The notes under the pieces: model-generated | What the model was told of the DNA's origin: nothing | What the model saw: only the letters and a program-made list of their open reading frames with translations | Databases searched by the model: none | Source of the DNA: Cladobotryum mycophilum | Taxonomy: Eukaryota; Ascomycota; Sordariomycetes; Hypocreales; Hypocreaceae | DNA length: 64,000 bases | NCBI GenBank assembly: GCA_036429605.1 | Contig: CM071589.1 | Span: 744,001-808,000 of the forward strand | Direction of reading: 5' to 3' | In this document: positions 57,942-64,000 of the stretch, piece after piece | How positions within the stretch are numbered: position 1 is the first letter of the stretch | Layout: every line of letters starts with the position of its first letter | Program-made: the position numbers and the translations under genes

Positions 57942-60900
57942 GGGTTGTGTTTATCGCTATAGTAGCTTGCAGTTATGAAGAATAAAACGAAGCCATCTAA
58001 CATGACGTGCTCTCTTTACTATTCTTATCACGTTTGGAAGAACAAACTGGGATACTGTGGAGGTCCCAACTCGATCAAAAGAACGTATGGCACCTCAGCC
58101 CTGAAGTCGTTGCTACTCTGCTTGCAAGTCGCCATCCTATTACCTATCATCTACTCAGATCTACCCGCTCCGTGCGGGAATTGCCTGTTTAGTAGGCTAT
58201 CTGATTGCCCAAGGCACTCGGATCAATACCCAGGTAGGCAATCAGAAGATGGATGCGGGAGTTGGGAGGGTGATTACTTTTTATCTCTTCTCCAGGGTAA
58301 GGGCTTGTGTGTGTTGTGCAACTCTTCCGGTCAGTGCCAGGTCCAGAACATTTGACTTTTAAAGCGACGAAGGAATCCAAATACAGTTCCGGAGCTTTCT
58401 CGGTCTCGACGTCACCGTGCTACGAGCCAGAGTTGGTGTCGATGGTCACATTGAGTAGTAGCGGAGTGTAATCAGCATAAGCATGATCGAAATGCTCAGT
58501 GAAGCAATCACACAACAGCATGGAGCATCATCAATCGTGTGCAAACTATAGCATACTCGTCAACTGCTGTGAGCATGCTTTAAAACTCTTTGCCAGCTCT
58601 CAAATGGAATCGATTTGGCGCTACCGGTAAACGTAATTGAACTGTTGTTGGTTGTCAAGAGATCACCATTTTCTACTCATTCAATGCCTGCTGTGAGGCA
58701 GATCGCCTCATGCTAACGCTGCCCCTCTGAAGATATCAGTCCGTGTCGGTCACACCGCCAAGGTGGGGATTATGTGAGCATTTTGTCTAGCTTCTACACA
58801 ATGCTGCAAGAGCGAGACTGTTTTGCTTCCTTTTGCCGTTGCACTAGCTAGCAGAAGGGAGGGGAGGACGCTGAAGTTATACCGAGACTCCTGTTTGCTG
58901 GGACGGATGTCGGTCAACACACACTTGGGGCGGAAGGATACCCCCTGCCGAGGATATGTGAAGTGCGTACGAGAGCCTGTTAACCGAAAACTGGGGTAAC
59001 TGAATTTGGGACTGTGGGAACTGGTAGGGCGGCTCACAGCCCCCCTGCTCGACAGGCTCCACGGGTCGTCGCATAGAGCCACCAATAGTAGGGGATCTTT
59101 CGGCCGTGTTGAACTGCCTGATTGTAAACCCCGGCAATGACCTCTGATGATGCGCAGATGATGCCTAACGCATGGTGAACGCATAGGTCTGTGTCCTGGA
59201 ACATGAACCACGCATCACGGAGACGAGTTTACGCGTATCTTTAACCGACGCTACACGAGCGGTCGAGAGATTCATAACAGAGAACAATCTCAAGGCTAGA
59301 AGCTACACTGAAGGATGCCATGGCAATGAAGTTGGCAGTCAAAAGGTCTACCCCTGTCCTCTGTAGGAATTGCTCCGTCGGCACTGTAGTTCCGGACCTG
59401 CATCTCGGAATATCTCCAATCTGAATGCTAAATAAATTACCATGTCAGAGCAAGATAAGCTTGTCAGCCTCAAATGGTGGCAGTTGGTTGAAACGATAGC
59501 TCCGCAGGCGATGTTGGAAAGATGTGGGCATCAACGAATGGATATCCATCCAAAGTCGACAGTCGTTATACCGAGATTGCGTTGGTACCCGCTCACCTAA
59601 TCAGGCGACACTGTTTGCTCCACGAGGGGGCTGGACTAACGCACATCAAAAGAACACCGCCAGTATCAACGGTCCGGCAAGTCCGGAGAACGCCGGAAGT
59701 TAGTGATGCGACCTGTTCAATCAAATTACTGAGTTGCTGTGCTAAATAATGCTCTGCTAAACAGTGCACGCGGCTAGATAAGAGCGTGAGAGACGTTGAC
59801 GAGTGTACTCAGTATGTCGAAATTAACACGAATATTGCGTATGGACTTCCATTACTTCTGCGTATTTCCTTGCTTTTGCCCTTTCTTCTCCCTGTATGCT
59901 ATTCTCATTTCTATTCACCCTGAAAGATGGCCTGGTTGACAAGTTTCAACCTGTGCTTTTGCCTTTAGTTCCCCACCAAGAATGAGAGACAGTCTCATAA
60001 TACGCTGCATTAAGGGTAGGGATCACCCGAGATATCTGAGCCGGGGCCATCCTGATTCACATCACCAGACAAGACAACGCTCGCTTCCACTACCTCTCTT
60101 TCTCGTAAAGAAAGGGCAACCTCATTATTTCGTCGCGTCTTGCTGTGGCTGTTGGTCGCCGTTATTCTAGAAACCGGAGCGAGCCGAATCGATATTACCC
60201 ACAAGCAATAGTCTTATAGGTGGAATTAATTAATCGGTCTGACAGCGATACTCTTCCCGTACGAACGACCTCCGCAAAATGGCAAAGCGTCGTCCCCCGT
60301 ATCAACTCCACACAAAAAAGTACCTCCACTCTCGGATGACGGGTTTACGTACAAGTACAATCCACGTGGTGATTGACGAATCAAAAGATGAAGGATTGCA
60401 CAAATGGCTGAACTCTCCTTCTCCTGTTTGGCGCTTAATTTATGGCCCGAGACAATAATGTGTTTAGAGTGTTGTGACTGGCTTGTTCTGCCTGGACTTT
60501 GTTGTTTATTCACCACAGCTCGTCTCCTTTCTCTGAACGCGAGAGGCTAGCGATGTTGATGGACCAACAATGTCATGTGTGGCTTTCTCCTGTCTTAACG
60601 AAAAGAGACAGGCAGCACTGGATTCTGCAACTAGACAAGCCGAGAAAATGAGGTGGCTAATAAGGCTTACCGCCACTAAAGTGCACCTAATCTTTTTCTG
60701 GCTCTTTGTAAACTTATTCATCCAGGGTAATCTGACCTCCCAACCTGACTGAACCGCAGAGTAACCTATGTATAGCCTATACAATAAGGTCTGCAAACAG
60801 TTCATCACGTTGATGACAGGGCGGGAGATCATCCGGCGTTCTGGATGCTTCGCAGCATGTTCAAATGAGGGACCCTGCATTACCCTGAATGGGGCGTCGA

Positions 60901-61390
60901 TCCGTTTCACCTCATTGAGGCTAAGTGCCTGTCTTACCCCGAGTCCACTATAGCGCAAATAGGGAAGGTCAGTAACCTCACGGCCCAACAGTTGAAGTCT
61001 GGGGGAGCAAAATCCACAAATCAGATTGCAAGAGAGCCAAACCGTGGTGTTGGTTAGAAGCCGGTCCACTTGAAGAAGTTGAAACAAAGCATACGAGATG
61101 GCAAGCCACGGTCGAGAGTGAACATCTATTACTCAAGTCTTCCACAGGGGGCACGGCCTCTGCGCTACCACGTCGATCTTACCACCGTGATCCTCCCGGA
61201 TTGGCGCTGACCTCACAATGTTTGGCGGGGACTGTCTGAGTTGTGAGACTCCAGTTATGATAGACGCCCTTTGTATCTTTCTACATTCATAATGAGGACA
61301 GTAGGGATCATAGATGGATAAATACAAGACCATCCCCTCTGCTCTTCCTTTGATCAGACAGTCTTCTATACTCATCAACACTCCATCATC
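57942..61390. other. Long intergenic region
   Basis: 3.4 kb without a supported gene. A short hairpin-capable stretch (CCCGCTCCGTGCGGG) lies near 58157-58172, and a nearby inverted pair CTGATTGCC/GGCAATCAG at about 58200-58244; together they might be a small element remnant. Frames at 58750-59211 (-) and 60506-61087 (-, 193 codons) have no recognised domain. Confidence 0.5.
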
Positions 61391-62082
61391 ATGAGGTCTG
61401 TTGCTGCCTTCTCCGTCGTCGCCGCTGCCCTTGCTGGCTTCAGCTCAGCATGCTCTACTCCCGGTAACTTCATCGTTACCTTCTATGGCTGGCCCGACAA
61501 TGACCCCCCTGGACCTGGTACTGCCCACAACTGTGGTGGCCGTAACTTCAAGGCTGGTGGTTAGTAGATATGCCTTCGTCTGGATGAAAGATTCCGTGGA
61601 TTAACGAGAAGAATAGGAAGCGGTTCCTTCGGTGACCCAATCACTCTTGCCACCGCCCCTGGCGAGCTCAACGTTTGCGAGACTGTCTACCTTCCCTTCT
61701 TGAAGAAGTACGCTCGTTACGAGGATGACTGCGCTCAGTGCAGTAAGTCACACCAACGATTGATATCTCTATGAATGAACCGAGCCCTAACCTTTTTCTA
61801 CAGAGAGCGATTGGTCTCACGGCCAAGGTCACATTGACATCTGGACCGGCTCCAACTCCAAGGGTGGCGGTCAGACCCAGATCAACTGCGAGAACAGACT
61901 CACCCCCGGTGGCCGCTTCTCCATTGTTCGCCAGCCCCCTCCAACTTCGAAGTCGATAGTAAGCATTTCTTCCCCTTTGGAAAACCATTTAGTTACTGAC
62001 ATGATTAGCCACCCCTCTCTTCGTTCCTCCTAGCACCTGTAATACTGGTCACGTCTACACTGGCAACAAGGCCCACTGCTAG
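61391..62082 (+). CDS. Secreted double-psi-barrel/barwin-like candidate, frame broken once
   Basis: Exons 61391-61559, 61617-61742, 61804-61958 and 62009-62082; donors GTTAGT, GTAAGT and GTAAGC. The product of about 174 residues starts with a signal peptide (MRSVAAFSVVAAALAGFSSA). Conserved-looking blocks are FIVTFYGWPDNDPPG, HNCGGRNF, LATAPGELNVCETVYLPF, KKYARYEDDCAQC and HIDIWTGSN, resembling fungal RlpA/double-psi-barrel secreted proteins with several disulfide-type Cys (assignment from memory of the pattern). One base is missing in the C run 61935-61939 of exon 3: adding one makes the total a multiple of three and brings the last exon, with CNTGHVYTGNKAHC, into frame. Function probably extracellular or wall-related; unproven. 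Confidence 0.7.
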
Positions 62083-62442
62083 ACTGCCACTAAGTATATA
62101 TAATTAAGCTCTGGGTGGCAGTGCTGTTATGTACATAAGCTGCTACACGATGTATCTACCTGTTCAGATAATATGATGAATGTATATATACGAAGTCACA
62201 GACAAAATACTACAAGATATCTATAATACTTACATTTTGTGTTCGAACCTGTTTCAATGTGCTGGAATAAGGTGGCAAGAATGATATGCTATACTATGGT
62301 GGCGTATAATGAGAGTGGTGACTTTCCTTTGTAACGCGTAGAAAAGATATAATGTCAGTGCAGATTTTGATGCTTCATAGCTTTACGTAAGTTGGTAACT
62401 AGGGACAAAGGGTCTGTGCCTATATCCTTTCGCTCATCGTGA
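62083..62442. other. 3' region between convergent genes
   Basis: 360 bp, AT-rich, with nothing recognisable. Confidence 0.5.
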
Positions 62443-63410
62443 TTATATAACCAATACCACACGTCTCCAATCGTCTTTGAGAATGTTCAATGCCCGCAGA
62501 TGCTTCCCCGTACAAGGCCAACACTTCGATTCCGGTAGAATTACAGTAACTTTATCTAGGCGAACGCTGATTCCAACAGCCGCAAGCCGACTCAACCAGT
62601 TTCCTGCTGTTCGGACCACCGATATTGCTGGATCCACTGGAGGCGTCAGTAGCTCTTCCCAATTATCCACCGTGACCAGACGAAAGGAGTGCTGAAAGTC
62701 TTCAAGGAGGTTATGCTGGGACGTATTGAGATGTTGTTGAGAGTGGTTGCAAACAACACGTGAGAGCAAACTGTGCTTCAATATGGACAGAATGTCTAGA
62801 TCGCAGATCCATTTGGAGCTGTCATAGACCTGAATAAGCGTCTCTCGCAAGACTGTCTCTTCCTCGATGTAGTGTTCCGTGGGGTCAATCCCTGGTAAGC
62901 CTGGCTGGTACTGAGTTAGACTGAGGTGCATGGAAGTTTTGCCAAAATTATCTTCAATTATTCCCAAGAACGTATTATGTTCTAATACAGTCCAGTCCTC
63001 CGGGGTCGCCTTTTTTATCCTCGTTGTTGGAGGCGGAATAAGCAATGACAGCCCTGGTTTTCCGATATTGCCCGAGACTAACTTGATTTCAGTCTCCTCA
63101 GGAATCTCGTACGGGTCAGCTAGCAACTGGCTTGCAACAAATATGATATCGTTCTCGTAGGCTGCCTGAACCAGGAGAGGATGCATTCCGGCAGGGAATG
63201 AAGGGAGGATGTCCGTAGGTACGTCGAGGGGGCGTAGCCAGTGATGGCCTGGACGTTGGCTTTTGGAATAGGAAGGATACAGAAGGTCCCGTTGAGAGAG
63301 GTAGTCCTGTTGGCTGGGTTGTATGGAGCGAGGGTGTTGGGGCCCGCCTGCGCTCTTGCGATGGAGCACATGGTCATAAAGACCGCAGTCAAGGAATACG
63401 TACGAGCCAT
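62443..63410 (-). CDS. Secreted-type protein, possibly chimeric, frame broken once
   Basis: The start is taken at ATG 63410, where a signal peptide begins (MARTYSLTAVFMTMCSIARA). The segment after it (FCILPIPKANVQAITGY) resembles the N-terminus of fungal acetoacetate-decarboxylase-like secreted proteins. The frame then slips by one base at the G run 63228-63232 (C run in the coding sense); one extra base makes the total a multiple of three (about 322 residues). The following FPAGMHPLLVQ still fits the first family, but from about 63140 downstream the protein (GNIGKPGLSLLIPPP, NFGKTSMHLSLTQYQPG, VYDSSKWICDLDIL) resembles an unrelated group of fungal hypothetical proteins. The gene may therefore be a fusion or a rearranged relic. 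Both resemblances are from memory and moderate at best. Function unknown. Confidence 0.5.
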
Positions 63411-64000
63411 GATGGAGAGTCTGGAGAATATTATCGCATAGACTAGATGGATATTGGGGGTTGTTGAAGCTCTATGTCTACTGTTTTTGTAAATTGAGAG
63501 GGTAATCTGTACCATTTTAATCTCTTTCCCTCCCGAGATAACCTCTAGCATGTCCAAGCCCTTGGATACTCGGTGTGGAAGGAATATCACTAGTGTCAAG
63601 CTGCAATGCTACGTGGGAGATAGGAATGGTCTAGTCCGTCGAGGTGTGGCGGCCTTGCGCCCTCCAGCTGAGACAAGGGCGTCCGGGAATGGAGCGTTCC
63701 GGGCCGCTCACAACGTAATTCCTGACATCTTTGGTGATGGAGAAATTGGCTGGCCACCGCAAGCATGAACAGCCATCTCATAACACGGCACAACAAATCC
63801 CGAGGACTAAGACTCCATGGGCTCCAACCTCGACATCAATGGCTTACCAGGTCTCAACCAAACAGCAGCGGATACTCCGTATTCCTTGTAAGGTGTGCAA
63901 TATGACGCTAGTGGACCCAGTCACAGTCTCATTGCGCTTAGTATTTGTTCAAGCCCCTATTCAGCGTAAACTGAGCTCTTCTACTACGATGTATGAGTCA
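63411..64000. other. Window end, no gene supported
   Basis: 590 bp upstream of the preceding - strand gene. A TACTCCGTA motif lies near 63870. Short frames lack domains; a gene may begin beyond the window. Confidence 0.45.

Noticed and set aside
60506..61087. 193-codon - frame, looked like a transposon fragment at first
   Set aside because: No transposase or reverse-transcriptase motif could be found.
1..64000. CRISPR-like repeat arrays, rRNA genes and prokaryotic operons
   Set aside because: The organism is a fungus; the short tandem repeats are simple microsatellites with no spacer structure, and no 5S or rDNA motif was seen.

Overview
The window looks like nuclear DNA of a filamentous ascomycete, most likely a Sordariomycete and plausibly of the order Hypocreales. 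The evidence is intron-split genes with short introns (mostly 47-90 bp, GTAAGT-like donors, CTAAC-like branch points), two Zn2Cys6 regulators, an Edc4-type P-body scaffold, a class I terpene cyclase, an intron-containing tRNA-Glu, and an AT-rich inverted-repeat element whose two ends differ almost only by G-to-A transitions, as expected after repeat-induced point mutation (RIP). The order is inferred from overall protein flavour, not from a search.

Layout: 1-1054 is the 3' part of an R3H-domain RNA-binding protein. 3980-9613 holds a terpene cyclase and a cytochrome P450 on the + strand, a small terpenoid locus. 11265-16079 (-) encodes a large Edc4/Ge-1-like mRNA-decapping scaffold. 17914-18455 (+) is a small membrane protein with a 17-bp first exon. 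18970-21090 (-) is a fungal-specific acidic protein with one membrane segment. 23117-23485 (+) is a GRF-like zinc-ribbon protein. 23782-24875 (-) is an alpha/beta hydrolase. 25548-26058 (-) is a small secreted cysteine-containing protein. 26.1-34.9 kb is gene-poor and contains a 1667-bp Tc1/mariner-like relic at 31081-32747. Two Zn2Cys6 transcription factors follow (34933-37200 and 43584-46823, both +), separated by 6.4 kb with no supported gene. 48343-49664 (-) is chorismate synthase, divergent from a mitochondrial lipoyltransferase (50182-51427, +). tRNA-Glu(CTC) lies at 51738-51825. Then come an FAD-linked oxidase (53295-54953, +), a UROD/MetE-like protein (56849-57941, +), a secreted double-psi-barrel-like candidate (61391-62082, +) and a possibly chimeric secreted-type protein (62443-63410, -).

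The most important caution concerns sequence quality. At least seven places in five otherwise good gene models (terpene cyclase, P450 twice, chorismate synthase twice, the double-psi-barrel candidate and the 62.4-63.4 kb gene) need exactly one extra base to keep the frame, and most of them are at short C/G runs. All slips have the same sign. Chorismate synthase, normally an essential single-copy enzyme, also carries an in-frame TAG. Systematic single-base under-calling in the assembly explains the slips more simply than seven independent gene deaths. Raw reads would settle it.

I found no CRISPR array, no rRNA and no obviously new multi-gene system. The best candidates for a second look are the terpenoid pair, the Edc4-like protein with three Leu-rich motifs, the Zn2Cys6 gene whose zinc-binding cysteines are spread over microexons, and the apparent gene fusion near 63 kb.
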